IMG/VR virus record: IMGVR_UViG_3300033388_001269 | Coordinates: 1 to 35,443 of that record | DNA from: a virus | Direction: 5' to 3' (one strand) | Length of the DNA stretch: 35,443 nucleotides | Shown: piece after piece, positions 16,326 through 24,405 of the stretch | Position numbering within the stretch: the first letter of the stretch is position 1 | Layout of the letters: every line of letters starts with the position of its first letter | Made by a program: the position numbers and the translations under genes | The notes under the pieces: model-generated | Seen by the model: the letters and a program-made list of their open reading frames with translations, nothing else | Database searches by the model: none | What the model was told of the DNA's origin: nothing

Positions 16326-17360
16326 TTATTTTAAATATTGTTGATACTCTTTCTTAACTGATACTTTAAATACATATAAATCTCTATTATGAATAGAAAT
16401 CTCTTGTCTTACTATAGGCTCTAGATATTTAAAGTAAGTCTTGTTTAATAATTCTCTACTCTCTAACCATAAGATCATATCCTGTGCACTTTTACGCATT
16501 AATGATCTAAAATTAGACTCTTTTAACCAGTACTGAAGATCTTTATCTCTGTTATCAGCATACTCAAGACTACTACAATCTTGTGCTAGCTGCCACATTA
16601 AATGTAAATTCTTAGTATAGTCTATAGTAGGAACTATTTTAAGAGCTAAGGCCTTATCATCACTGTATGAATTAAGCTGTGCTTTTAAATCAGCTAGCAA
16701 AGTTTCATCAAGTGTCAAGAGGTTAGCAGATGAATGTAATACTGTCTCAGGGTCAACAACAGTTAGATCTGTTGTATCTATAAGGTGAGCTAAATTAATA
16801 GCCATACCTGTAAGCATCCAGACATCATATAAACTTTCTTCCATGTCTATATCATAGTACCTTACACGATCTGTAATTTGTGGTGTCACTATACACTCTA
16901 AACCTGAATCAGCCACTGCTTTTAAAACACCAGTACTATTACTATCTCCAAGAGTTGTCTCATAGTTCCACAACTTATTCATCATAAGTGTAGATGGTAT
17001 ATTGTCAGCATTCTGTAGCTTATATGTGCTTATATCATTATGACCTATAACTAGATCAGCTAATTCATAATTGTTTGTTACAGTTATACCATGCTCTTTA
17101 AGAGCAGCTTTCAATCTATCTTGTGATACATTACACTTTGGTAGTATGAAAGCTTTCTTTTTGGTTCTAAAAGTTTGTCCATCTTCTGTAGGGACAGTTA
17201 ATATACTGTTTATTTTATCATATGTTGTTTGATCTTGAGTGCACAATACTTTATTAATACTCATAGAGCTAGAAACCAACCCATAAAATGGGTCAGCCTC
17301 TAGTCCAAAGTATTTCAAAGCATCTGCATCAAAATCTTGATATACGGATTTTGTTGCCAT
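16326..17360 (-). CDS. Unknown protein, tandem paralogue, coupled to MoxR-like ATPase
   Basis: A 344-residue protein of unknown family. It carries the core KAFILPKCNVSQDRLKAALK-EHG-ITVTNNYELADLVIG (about 70-111), shared with the next gene. Further conserved blocks are SDDKALALKI (about 230) and a C-terminal half rich in helices (WLESRELLNKTYFKYLEPIV). No catalytic motif is evident. Its ATG follows the stop of the MoxR-like ATPase gene after one base, the tightest link in the region. A partner, adaptor or substrate of the ATPase is the most economical guess. The repeated AD-x-V-I strand ends could form a ligand pocket, but this is not shown. Confidence 0.65.
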   Translation of the reverse strand: MATKSVYQDFDADALKYFGLEADPFYGLVSSSMSINKVLCTQDQTTYDKINSILTVPTEDGQTFRTKKKAFILPKCNVSQDRLKAALKEHGITVTNNYELADLVIGHNDISTYKLQNADNIPSTLMMNKLWNYETTLGDSNSTGVLKAVADSGLECIVTPQITDRVRYYDIDMEESLYDVWMLTGMAINLAHLIDTTDLTVVDPETVLHSSANLLTLDETLLADLKAQLNSYSDDKALALKIVPTIDYTKNLHLMWQLAQDCSSLEYADNRDKDLQYWLKESNFRSLMRKSAQDMILWLESRELLNKTYFKYLEPIVRQEISIHNRDLYVFKVSVKKEYQQYLK

Positions 17361-17361
17361 A

Positions 17362-18636
17362 TTACTTCATTGTCATCTTGACAATCTCAGGGATCATCAT
17401 TAGTTTGTTAAACTTCTTTTTATTACCATTAAATATTGTACGTACAATTAAATACTTCAGATCATTAGTAAAATAATCTGCAGTACATAAACTCTTAAGT
17501 CTATCAGTAATTTTCTGGTTGATAGTATTATCTTGAGAATATACTACAGAATAATTACCAAGTCTTGTAGCTAATGTAGATGCAATATCTGCACGGTAAG
17601 TATCATCTTTACCAATACAAGATCTCAATTCATTAAGAATATATTGCTCATTGTCATGAAGCAAGAGATCTTTTGGTGTAACAAGCTTATCAAGCTTATT
17701 ATTAATAAAGGTTGTAAACATAGAAGCAAATGCATCTCCAACACTACCTTCACCAATCATTTGGATTATACCAAGGTTATCTTCAAAGCTTTCAAAGCTT
17801 GATATTGCATTAAAGAATGTTGTAATAGATCTTGCATTTGTTTCTTGTGTGACTAACTCTGGGTGAAGTAACAGGAAGTTAATACATCTAGTATCAATTC
17901 CTGCACCCTCTGCCCATTGTGCCCATACATTAACATCAAACTTCAAGTTAGCGGTTACATATCTAGTCTTCTGTGCTGCGTCAACACTGTTAACCATATA
18001 GTCTCCATTGTCTGGGTTTGCTGTTAAAATTATGTGCCAGTCTTTTGGTAATGTCCAAGAAATATAAGTTTGTCTATCTATTAGTTCCATAACCGCTTGG
18101 ATAAATCTAGTATCTGCACGGTTCCAGTCATCAAGAAGTAAAATACCTCCTTCTTTCTTATCAGCTATCCATTCTGGTGCACAATAAGACATTCTGTTCT
18201 TACCTGTCATTTTGTATCCATTCTTTAGATACTCTTGTACGGCAAGTTCATCAACCCACATACCAACTTTTTTGGTGATGGTTTGATTTAAGTTTGCTAA
18301 ACTTGATCCGGCAGCTCTTTGTGCTGCTGTAACCATAGAGATGTCATCTATTTTTGCTGGTGCATTGACTTTCTTTTCTTTATACATCTGGAACTGTCTT
18401 ACAGGAAACCCTACAAGATCACCCAGCTCTTCTATCTGTGCTAAATTAAGTTTTACAAAGTTTAGGTTATTCTCTTTTGCAAGCTCTACAATAGTAGAAG
18501 TCTTACCAATACCTGACTCACCTACAACTTCTACTGATACAGCGTTCTTACCGTTTTCCTGTAAGTATCTGTTGTTGTTAATAATGTGATTTACAAATCC
18601 TTTTAGCTCATCAATGTTTAAATTTACTTGTGCCAT
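17362..18636 (-). CDS. MoxR-like AAA+ ATPase
   Basis: This 424-residue protein has a Walker A VVGESGIGKTS (K45), a long insert, Walker B GGILLLDDWNRAD (D169-D170) and sensor-1 WHIILTANPDNGDYMV (about 200-214), followed by an AAA lid. This is the pattern of the MoxR/dynein-related (AAA_5) branch, whose members work with VWA proteins as unfoldases or remodelling chaperones (RavA-ViaA, NorQ-NorD). Here the gene directly follows a metallopeptidase/VWA gene (6-base gap) and precedes two paralogous unknown genes, matching that pairing. Phage substrates are unknown; remodelling of replication or virion complexes is possible. Confidence 0.88.
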   Translation of the reverse strand: MAQVNLNIDELKGFVNHIINNNRYLQENGKNAVSVEVVGESGIGKTSTIVELAKENNLNFVKLNLAQIEELGDLVGFPVRQFQMYKEKKVNAPAKIDDISMVTAAQRAAGSSLANLNQTITKKVGMWVDELAVQEYLKNGYKMTGKNRMSYCAPEWIADKKEGGILLLDDWNRADTRFIQAVMELIDRQTYISWTLPKDWHIILTANPDNGDYMVNSVDAAQKTRYVTANLKFDVNVWAQWAEGAGIDTRCINFLLLHPELVTQETNARSITTFFNAISSFESFEDNLGIIQMIGEGSVGDAFASMFTTFINNKLDKLVTPKDLLLHDNEQYILNELRSCIGKDDTYRADIASTLATRLGNYSVVYSQDNTINQKITDRLKSLCTADYFTNDLKYLIVRTIFNGNKKKFNKLMMIPEIVKMTMK

Positions 18637-19017
18637 TTTCTATTAATTTAATTTTATTTTTAATCCTGGTAACTCTTCATTTATACTAGAAACACTGCTA
18701 TGTACCCATAAGGTATTAGTTGGACAGTTTTCTGGTGCATAAGCTTCACCATCTGTTAAGTATACAAGGGCGGTATATCTTCCCTTCTTTTCATTATAGT
18801 GATCAATTACTGGTTGGAAGCTAGTTCCACCACGACCATGTATTTCCCAATCCTTATTAGGATTAAATTCTTTCACGCTGTTTAAGCGGGTATCACATTG
18901 TGCTACTGTTATCTTATGACCTGTCTTATGCATATGTGCAAGTTCACTAAAGAACTCTTTAAGCTCATCATTATTTACAGATCCACTTGTGTCAACACCA
19001 ACAAGTATGTGATTCTT

Positions 19018-19039
19018 GAATTTAATCTGAATTTAATCT
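19018..19039. repeat. 11-bp tandem duplication inside VWA gene
   Basis: GAATTTAATCT occurs twice in a row (19018-19028, 19029-19039). Deleting one copy joins GLKIKF to KNHILVGVDTSGS in one frame, which restores the entry strand of the VWA domain. Confidence 0.85.
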
Positions 19040-19282
19040 TAAGTCCTGGATTAGCTGAATATCTTTTATTGTATTTACGTCTCAGCTTTTTTGTATATAC
19101 TACGCTAGAATTTCCTACAAATCTTCTTAGATAACCTTTCCAATCAAACTTTGGTGGTTCTACATTCATCAACCTTCTAATGAGATCAGCAAACTCTCCG
19201 GGTATATTACCTTGTTTCTTTACTGTTTGCTCTGCAGATTCTTTTAGTTGATGTTCAATTTGTTTTTGAACTAACTTCTTAT

Positions 19283-19292
19283 CTGCTCTGCT
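19283..19292. repeat. 5-bp tandem duplication inside metallopeptidase/VWA gene
   Basis: CTGCT occurs twice in a row. Deleting one copy joins DDLSEA to DKKLVQKQIEHQLKES in one frame. As given, it leads to a stop at 19271. Confidence 0.75.
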
Positions 19293-19745
19293 TCTGATAA
19301 ATCATCAAAGTCATCCCAACCGGCATGACAATATTGTGAATTACCATCCATTTGATTCATTAAGTTATCTAGAGATGGAGATGTACCATCTTGTTGTGCT
19401 TGTTCCAATAGTTCATAATAAACTTTTGTACCTGCTTTTTTAGGAAGATTTAATTCAGGAAAGCTACTAAGCAGTAATCCGCCTTCTGGTAACTTACTTT
19501 CTGCTATATACTGATTAATTTCCAAATCTGCAGCTATATTAAATAGCTTATGATCTGCATATAGATCTCTCATAATTAAATGACCAAAGCCAATGTGCAA
19601 TAGCTCATGCTTAATTAATCCATATCTGTGATCTTCACTGAGGTTTTTATAAAACTCAGGATTTATAGTTAACTGCATACCAATACCATGTTTACTTACA
19701 CCAGCTGTTGGTATTTGTTCTGTATATTGTTTATTGATACCAATT

Positions 19746-19768
19746 AAAAAGAGCCCGTAAAAGGGCTC
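19746..19768 (-). terminator. Intrinsic-terminator-like hairpin within the metallopeptidase coding region
   Basis: On the minus strand GAGCCC, loop TTTTAC, GGGCTC, then TTTTT: a 6-bp GC-rich stem with a U-tract. It lies about 55-75 bases after the start codon and encodes EPFYGLF, a segment usual for this family. It could attenuate transcription into the ATPase-VWA genes, or be a by-product of the protein sequence. Confidence 0.45.
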
Positions 19769-19814
19769 AGTAAATATTAAACTCTTGGTTGTTCTTGCAA
19801 CCAAATCTTGAATG

Positions 19815-20105
19815 TTATTCATCTAGTAATTTTTTAAGTATATCCATATATATATGATTAAATGATTCTGTTTCTATAAAAGCATATAGTTTTTTAGAAT
19901 CAGCAATGAATTCAAATTTAACTGCATCAATAAATTGTTGACGGTTCTTAAACATAAGAGCCTTTGCCATCAATTGACTTAGTATTATTTTGTCTTCATA
20001 TGTATTATCAAATATTTCCCATGCAAGTTCTTTATCTTCTTGGCCTCCACTAAACATTTGCTTTAACCTGAAAAATTCTTCAACTGTTATTATCTTTTTT
20101 TTCAT
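19815..20105 (-). CDS. Small helical protein, unknown
   Basis: A 96-residue protein from the ATG at 20105 (MKKKIITVEEFFRLKQMF); a TTG two codons earlier is less likely. It is rich in Phe, Lys and Glu, probably all helical (KELAWEIFDNTYEDKIILS, LMAKALMFKNRQQFIDAV), with no catalytic motif. It overlaps the end of the RusA gene by 26 bases and the start of the metallopeptidase gene by 8 bases, so it is a link in a co-translated chain between recombination genes and the ATPase-VWA module. No family is recognised. Confidence 0.6.
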   Translation of the reverse strand: MKKKIITVEEFFRLKQMFSGGQEDKELAWEIFDNTYEDKIILSQLMAKALMFKNRQQFIDAVKFEFIADSKKLYAFIETESFNHIYMDILKKLLDE

Positions 20106-20469
20106 TCTCAATTAATTCTATCCATACTCCTGGGTTCTTCTTATCATAAGTATATTGTTCAAATGCTGGTATAATAAACTCAGCATTATCATCCTCAATC
20201 CAACCGTGCTTAACCATATCATCTTGCACTGTTTGCGCAGGATTTATATAATCAAATTTATGACGGCTACCTCTTATAAATTCAAATGATACTTTAACTG
20301 GCAGATCTAACTTTGCTACTTCAGCTTTGAATTCATCAGCATAATCAGCATAATACTGTTTAGTTGCTTTTCTATAATTCATTACAGCTTTACTTGCAAT
20401 AAAGTATTTACCTGTCCAACGTCTTCCATTCTTACTAGAGGGTACATTTCCTGGTATAAACCATTTCAT
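20080..20469 (-). CDS. rusA: RusA-like Holliday junction resolvase
   Basis: This 129-residue protein begins WFIPGNVPSSKNGRRWTGKY, the usual RusA opening (P-x-x-K-x-R). The active-site region reads KFDYINPAQTVQDDMVKHGW then IEDDNAEFI: D73, D83/D84 and D93/D94 match the three acidic residues of RusA (D-x-x-N, K/D-D-x-L/M, DD). RusA proteins are dimeric endonucleases that resolve branched DNA, here likely concatemer or recombination junctions before packaging. Length is normal for the family. It starts 2 bases after the primase gene stop region and overlaps the next small gene, so it belongs to the replication operon. Confidence 0.82.
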   Translation of the reverse strand: MKWFIPGNVPSSKNGRRWTGKYFIASKAVMNYRKATKQYYADYADEFKAEVAKLDLPVKVSFEFIRGSRHKFDYINPAQTVQDDMVKHGWIEDDNAEFIIPAFEQYTYDKKNPGVWIELIENEKKDNNS

Positions 20470-20471
20470 AA

Positions 20472-21452
20472 TTATTTGTTTAAAGTATTCTTCAACAAAG
20501 GTTTCAGCATTTTATGTACTTCATCAAAGCCATGTTGTTTCATAGCATCTGATATGTCTTTACATAAAGTAGGATGTATACCATGTATACCATATACATC
20601 AGTATATTTCTGTATAGCATGCTTACCCGCTTCATCATTATCAAAGAAAGTTATTACTTTATCAAATTTCTTTTTAAGATGCTGAATGACGTGTGGTTTT
20701 ATCATAGTATTCTCTGAGTCTGGTGCTATAACTTCTATGTTATATCCCATACCTTTTAAACACATTGCATCTTTTAAAGATGAACAAATAACTAAATAAG
20801 GTTGATTGTACTTAAGTTGATCAATGCCCTGCAGATACTGCTTGGCTTTAAAAAACTTATGCTTTTTACTATGGGGCTGATATATTTTATATACATCACC
20901 ATTCTTGTCAAAGTAACCATAGCAAAACTTACTACCTATTTTCAGCTTTTTTAATTCATTTGATTCTTGTTTTACCAGATTATAATATTCTATTGGTTTT
21001 ACATTATAGGCATCAAGTATTGTTTTACCTATTCTGTATGATAACCAATAGTCTTTATCATCTGTTGTCCAACTCCTAACTTTTATAAAATCAATTTCCC
21101 ATCTAGATTGCGGGATGAAATTAGTGTCTTCTATATAGTCAGATGTTCTTACAAACTTATTGTAATCATTTACCATTCTTCTCATGGCTTCAGAAAAGCT
21201 GAGGTTAAGTACATACTTAACTAAATCAACTTTAGCACCACTTTTACCGGTAGAGAAATCTTTAAACTTGTATTGCATTATAGATTTATCTACATATATG
21301 CAAAAGCTTGGTGTTCTCTCATTAGGATTAAAGATAGATTTAATCTTTATATCCTGACCTGTCAGTCTTTCTGGTAGGTCTAAATAGTATTGAAATACCC
21401 ATGTGCTAGGAACATCTGAACCTTCTATTACAAAGTTCTTAGTGCTAAACAT
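20472..21452 (-). CDS. DnaG-like TOPRIM primase (no zinc finger)
   Basis: The protein has 326 residues. The N-terminal part has FNPNERTPSFCIYVDKS and KFKDFSTGKSGAKVDLVKYV (about 41-81), the strand pattern after the CHC2 finger of phage primases, but the Cys/His cluster itself is absent. The C-terminal half is a TOPRIM domain: YLVICSSLKDAMCLKGMG (about 219-236), VITFFDNDEAGKHA with DND at 271-273, and CKDISDAM. Motif I has S-S-L-K-D where most primases have a Glu. It should make RNA primers for the DnaB-like helicase encoded in the same block. A terminator lies just upstream, separating it from the SSB/Sak4 unit. Confidence 0.8.
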   Translation of the reverse strand: MFSTKNFVIEGSDVPSTWVFQYYLDLPERLTGQDIKIKSIFNPNERTPSFCIYVDKSIMQYKFKDFSTGKSGAKVDLVKYVLNLSFSEAMRRMVNDYNKFVRTSDYIEDTNFIPQSRWEIDFIKVRSWTTDDKDYWLSYRIGKTILDAYNVKPIEYYNLVKQESNELKKLKIGSKFCYGYFDKNGDVYKIYQPHSKKHKFFKAKQYLQGIDQLKYNQPYLVICSSLKDAMCLKGMGYNIEVIAPDSENTMIKPHVIQHLKKKFDKVITFFDNDEAGKHAIQKYTDVYGIHGIHPTLCKDISDAMKQHGFDEVHKMLKPLLKNTLNK

Positions 21453-21464
21453 AAGGCAAATGTA

Positions 21465-21500
21465 AGAAAAAGAAATGGGCCCAGCATTACACTGAGCCCA
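21465..21500 (-). terminator. Intrinsic terminator after the SSB-like gene
   Basis: On the minus strand TGGGCTCAG, a 7-base loop, CTGGGCCCA, then TTTCTTTTTCTT. The stem is 9 bp with one G-T pair and a U-rich tail. It separates the SSB-like gene from the primase gene. Confidence 0.8.
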
Positions 21501-21515
21501 CTCTTTTGGTTTATA

Positions 21516-22190
21516 TTATAAATCAAAGTCATCTCCTGTTGTTCCAACTGGCTCAAAGCTAGTTGTTGCAGCAGCTTCTTTCTTAACCATAGGACGGAAG
21601 TGATTAGTATCATTTCTATCAAATGTAAGAAGATTAGAGTTCTCTGTATCTAGTGCTTCTAATGGCACACCAGCTCTACTTCTCTTAGGTAAAAACAAAT
21701 CATTATTTATATAACCTTCTTTGTTTTCCCACTCACGTGCACCCAAGCATGCATTAATATAACCAGTGTTAGAACATACTTTTGCAGCCTTAATCATAAA
21801 GTCTTCAATAGTATTAGCTTCAATAGCATCTAGCTCAGCTCTTTTTCCTACAACTTCAGCAAGAAATACCATAGCTTTTAGAACTTCAGTATCACGGCTA
21901 ATCTCATTACCATTAGATAAAGTAGCATCTTTATATGGATATGGTGAGAATCTAACTCTACCTACTTGACCTTCATAACGTGGGCCATTAGGATTGTTCA
22001 TGTCTTTTAAGAAGCCATTAAACTCACCTTCTACAGGCTCAGACTCTACGTGCAGTGTAATATTATATGCATCTGCATCATATGGTGTTTGATCAAAGGT
22101 AATAGAGTTAATTTTAACTTTGTGATTACCTGTTCCAATTACTGGTTTTGTTCCGCCATTACCGGCAGACATGTCTTTAGTACTTAACAT
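21516..22190 (-). CDS. Candidate single-stranded DNA-binding protein
   Basis: A 224-residue protein. The N-terminal half looks like an OB-type beta barrel (HKVKINSITFDQTPYDADAY, NITLHVESEPVEGEF, GQVGRVRFSPYPYKD). The last third is flexible (KKEAAATTSFEPVGTTG) and ends in the acidic-hydrophobic tip DDFDL. An OB-like body with a disordered linker and an acidic tail ending in hydrophobic residues is the plan of phage SSBs. It directly follows the Sak4-like ATPase gene; Sak4 proteins are often next to their own SSB. There is no direct family match, so this stays a candidate. Confidence 0.55.
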   Translation of the reverse strand: MLSTKDMSAGNGGTKPVIGTGNHKVKINSITFDQTPYDADAYNITLHVESEPVEGEFNGFLKDMNNPNGPRYEGQVGRVRFSPYPYKDATLSNGNEISRDTEVLKAMVFLAEVVGKRAELDAIEANTIEDFMIKAAKVCSNTGYINACLGAREWENKEGYINNDLFLPKRSRAGVPLEALDTENSNLLTFDRNDTNHFRPMVKKEAAATTSFEPVGTTGDDFDL

Positions 22191-22217
22191 AATTTACTTT
22201 TTTAATAATTATTAATT

Positions 22218-22901
22218 TTACTTATTGTATTCTTCAATACAATCTTTTACTAGTTGTAAGTCATTTGGAATAAAAAATTCCTCAAACATACCCATAGGTG
22301 ATTTACATGTGTTCTCTCCATTGTTTTGTGTTTCAAAACCATATTCAAGTTCACCATCATCATTTTTATTTACTTTACCAAACAATACAATTGAGAATAG
22401 TCCTTCTAAAGTTAAAGCATTGTCAATCATTTTGCCAATAGTTTTAGCTTTAATTTTTCTATTCCCATTAATATCAGTTGAATCTTCTGAATGAGTCAAA
22501 AAGATTACAGTTAAGTCATCTCTCAGATCTTTTGGAAGCTTTGCAACCATTGCTAAGTTGGATGCAATCTGAGTAAACTTATCATAACCTTTTTCATTAG
22601 CTCTATCAAAATACTCAAAAGAACTCATATACTGCCAGTCATCAACAACAATTGTTTTGATGTCTGTCATCTTATCATTAACATGTTTCATTGCCTTGAT
22701 AATTCCTGCAGCACTTGATGCTGAGGTTAAATTACCTTTAGGATTCTCTTTGCTAATTTGAGTGTACTTGCTTTTGTATCCTTTAAACGGTAAAGGTTTG
22801 TTAGCAATATTTATAATGAAAGTCTCTTTAGGATCTAATGTTCTGATTGAGGTTGACTTTCCTGTACCTGAATCAGCAATTACTAATACGCTTTGTGCCA
22901 T
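22218..22901 (-). CDS. Sak4-like RecA-fold ATPase (annealing/recombination)
   Basis: This 227-residue protein has Walker A LVIADSGTGKSTS (K15) at the very N-terminus, Walker B TIVVDDWQYMSSFEY (D87-D88) and VIFLTHSEDST (about 134-144). This layout is that of the AAA_24/Sak4 group of short RecA-like phage proteins, which promote single-strand annealing with an SSB. Length is normal for Sak4. The gene is 27 bases upstream of the SSB candidate and overlaps the upstream gene by one base. It likely works with the PD-(D/E)XK nuclease in phage recombination. A generic P-loop NTPase is the alternative. Confidence 0.75.
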   Translation of the reverse strand: MAQSVLVIADSGTGKSTSIRTLDPKETFIINIANKPLPFKGYKSKYTQISKENPKGNLTSASSAAGIIKAMKHVNDKMTDIKTIVVDDWQYMSSFEYFDRANEKGYDKFTQIASNLAMVAKLPKDLRDDLTVIFLTHSEDSTDINGNRKIKAKTIGKMIDNALTLEGLFSIVLFGKVNKNDDGELEYGFETQNNGENTCKSPMGMFEEFFIPNDLQLVKDCIEEYNK

Positions 22902-23452
22902 TACTTAATTAATTTACTTAATGTTTGATTTAATTGTTTTAACGTTTGATTGATTTCTTCTAGCTTAGCTACCAAAGGATCCTCAATCTTTTGATCATCT
23001 GGATTTGGTAAATCTGGATTAGCAAAATCAATGATAGCAGGTGCATCTGTTGATCCTCTGCTTGTTACATCATTGATAACTTTAAGTTCACTAACAGGAA
23101 TTATATGTCTTACAAATCCTGAGCTAGATGTAATAAGCTCATACTCCTCCTTCCAATGAGGATTGTGTTTGTGTAAATATAATGTCCTTTTAGGATCTTC
23201 TGAGTCATAATCAATACTTACAAATTCTGTGTAAATATCTTGTTCCTTTTCCATTTCACTTGGAAAGAAACTAACATGTAACTCATCTTTACCTGTAGGC
23301 CTGTAAGCCATCTTAGGTATATATAGTGCATTTATTTTACCTTCTGTTTGAAAGTAATCTTCATGCTCTTCTCTAAGTTTTGCAACTTTCTGTTTACGTT
23401 CTGCTGGAGTTAGTCCCATAATTTCTCTATTTATATTCTTTGTATTTATCAT
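22901..23452 (-). CDS. Unknown protein with C-terminal coiled coil
   Basis: A 183-residue protein. The N-terminus is basic and helical (LTPAERKQKVAKLREEHEDY). The middle looks beta-rich and carries DELHVSFFPSEMEKEQDIY. A proline-rich linker (NPDLPNPDDQKIEDP) leads to a short heptad-repeat coiled coil at the end (LVAKLEEINQTLKQLNQTLS). The coiled coil suggests oligomerisation. The gene sits between the DnaB-like helicase and Sak4-like genes, overlapping both by a few bases, so a recombination or replication mediator is possible. I recognise no family. Confidence 0.6.
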   Translation of the reverse strand: MINTKNINREIMGLTPAERKQKVAKLREEHEDYFQTEGKINALYIPKMAYRPTGKDELHVSFFPSEMEKEQDIYTEFVSIDYDSEDPKRTLYLHKHNPHWKEEYELITSSSGFVRHIIPVSELKVINDVTSRGSTDAPAIIDFANPDLPNPDDQKIEDPLVAKLEEINQTLKQLNQTLSKLIK

Positions 23453-24405
23453 CTTCTTTCTTGTTGGCCGGGTGTAGGCATTTCTTCTATTTGCATTTGC
23501 TCAAACTTTGCTTTAAAGAATGACATGCGTGCATCACCATTTCTGGCTTTTAAGAAGTGAAGAACTAAAGTTCTATCATTTTCTATTATATATCTATCTG
23601 GACCGTAGTATCTAATCTTCTGCTTTGCTGGTCTGTTAATACCTATTAAAGTATCAGCATGCTGTAGCATTGCATCTGAGCCAAATATATCTGACTCAAG
23701 AATATAGTTACCATACTTACCATCTATAGCTCTATCCGGGTTATCTATGTTCCTATTCAATTGTGATAGGCATATAAACAAACAAGGATAGTCTCTCTTA
23801 CATTGAGTAAAGAACTCACCAAGCTCAAATAACATATCTAATGTGCTATTCTGATATGGTGCTCTCTTAACTAGCATGCTATGATCTAATGTAATTATTG
23901 TATTGATACCTTTATGTGCTGTCATATATCTATCAATTTGCTCACGCATTTGATTTACAGTCATAGGTGTAGATATAATATCAACTGGATACTTTACCCT
24001 TTCCTTTGCATACTGATGACATGCATTTAGTGTTTCATTACTTAATATAGATCCTGCACTACATAACTCTTTATAAGTTTTACCTGTTATAGAACTAAAT
24101 TCTCTAATGGCTGAGGTTCTACCTACCATCTCAAATTGAAATTCTAATACTCTAAATTTATCATTAGGATTTAATATAAATGATTCTCTAATTATTTGAT
24201 CTTTTATAAGTGTCTTACCTGAGCCAGGTCTACCACCAATAACAGTCAATGTATTCCATTCTAAACCATCAGTTGTTGCGTCATTAAACTTAGGCCAGGG
24301 TGTATATATAGATTTTTCCTCACCGGTAGATCTTTTAAACATATATTTAAGAGCCTCATTAAAGGCTGCATACTGCCCAACCCAAGCATCTGATGATTTT
24401 TTCAT
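23449..24405 (-). CDS. DnaB-like replicative helicase (SF4)
   Basis: The protein has 318 residues. It has Walker A VIGGRPGSGKTL (K64), the LEFQFEM strand after motif H1 (Glu at 88), Walker B TIITLDHSML (D174), FICLSQLNRN (motif H3 Q, about 208-217) and the C-terminal RNG of FLKARNGDARM. It lacks the DnaB N-terminal domain, as several phage helicases do. It should form a hexamer that unwinds the fork and works with the primase at 20472-21452. It overlaps the gene upstream by 4 bases (ATGA-type), consistent with a loader-helicase pair. Confidence 0.88.
   Translation of the reverse strand: MKKSSDAWVGQYAAFNEALKYMFKRSTGEEKSIYTPWPKFNDATTDGLEWNTLTVIGGRPGSGKTLIKDQIIRESFILNPNDKFRVLEFQFEMVGRTSAIREFSSITGKTYKELCSAGSILSNETLNACHQYAKERVKYPVDIISTPMTVNQMREQIDRYMTAHKGINTIITLDHSMLVKRAPYQNSTLDMLFELGEFFTQCKRDYPCLFICLSQLNRNIDNPDRAIDGKYGNYILESDIFGSDAMLQHADTLIGINRPAKQKIRYYGPDRYIIENDRTLVLHFLKARNGDARMSFFKAKFEQMQIEEMPTPGQQERR

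Larger units (their letters stand above)
18643..19822 (-). pseudogene. HELLH metallopeptidase / VWA protein, disrupted by two tandem duplications
   Basis: Three frame fragments belong to one gene. The first (19822-19271) has TEPFYGLFLIGIN and IKHELLHIGFGH, the HExxHxxxxH zinc motif, then FNIAADLEINQYI, as in the DUF2201_N metallopeptidases. The second covers about 19293-19029. The third holds VGVDTSGSV (MIDAS D-x-S-x-S), RGGTSFQPVIDHY and ALVYLTDGEA, a VWA-like domain (COG3864 type). The frame breaks at a 5-bp tandem duplication (CTGCT at 19283-19292) and an 11-bp one (19018-19039). Removing one copy of each leaves 1164 bases, exactly 388 codons, as a single frame. It pairs with the MoxR-like ATPase downstream. 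Disruption may be an assembly artefact or recent mutation. Confidence 0.85.

Noticed and set aside
18341-18589. Forward frame opposite the MoxR-like ATPase
   Set aside because: Antisense to the Walker A region; explained by codon bias of the real gene.
21428-21622. Reverse frame at the 3' end of the SSB candidate
   Set aside because: Overlaps the SSB candidate in another frame and contains the terminator hairpin; poorly structured sequence.
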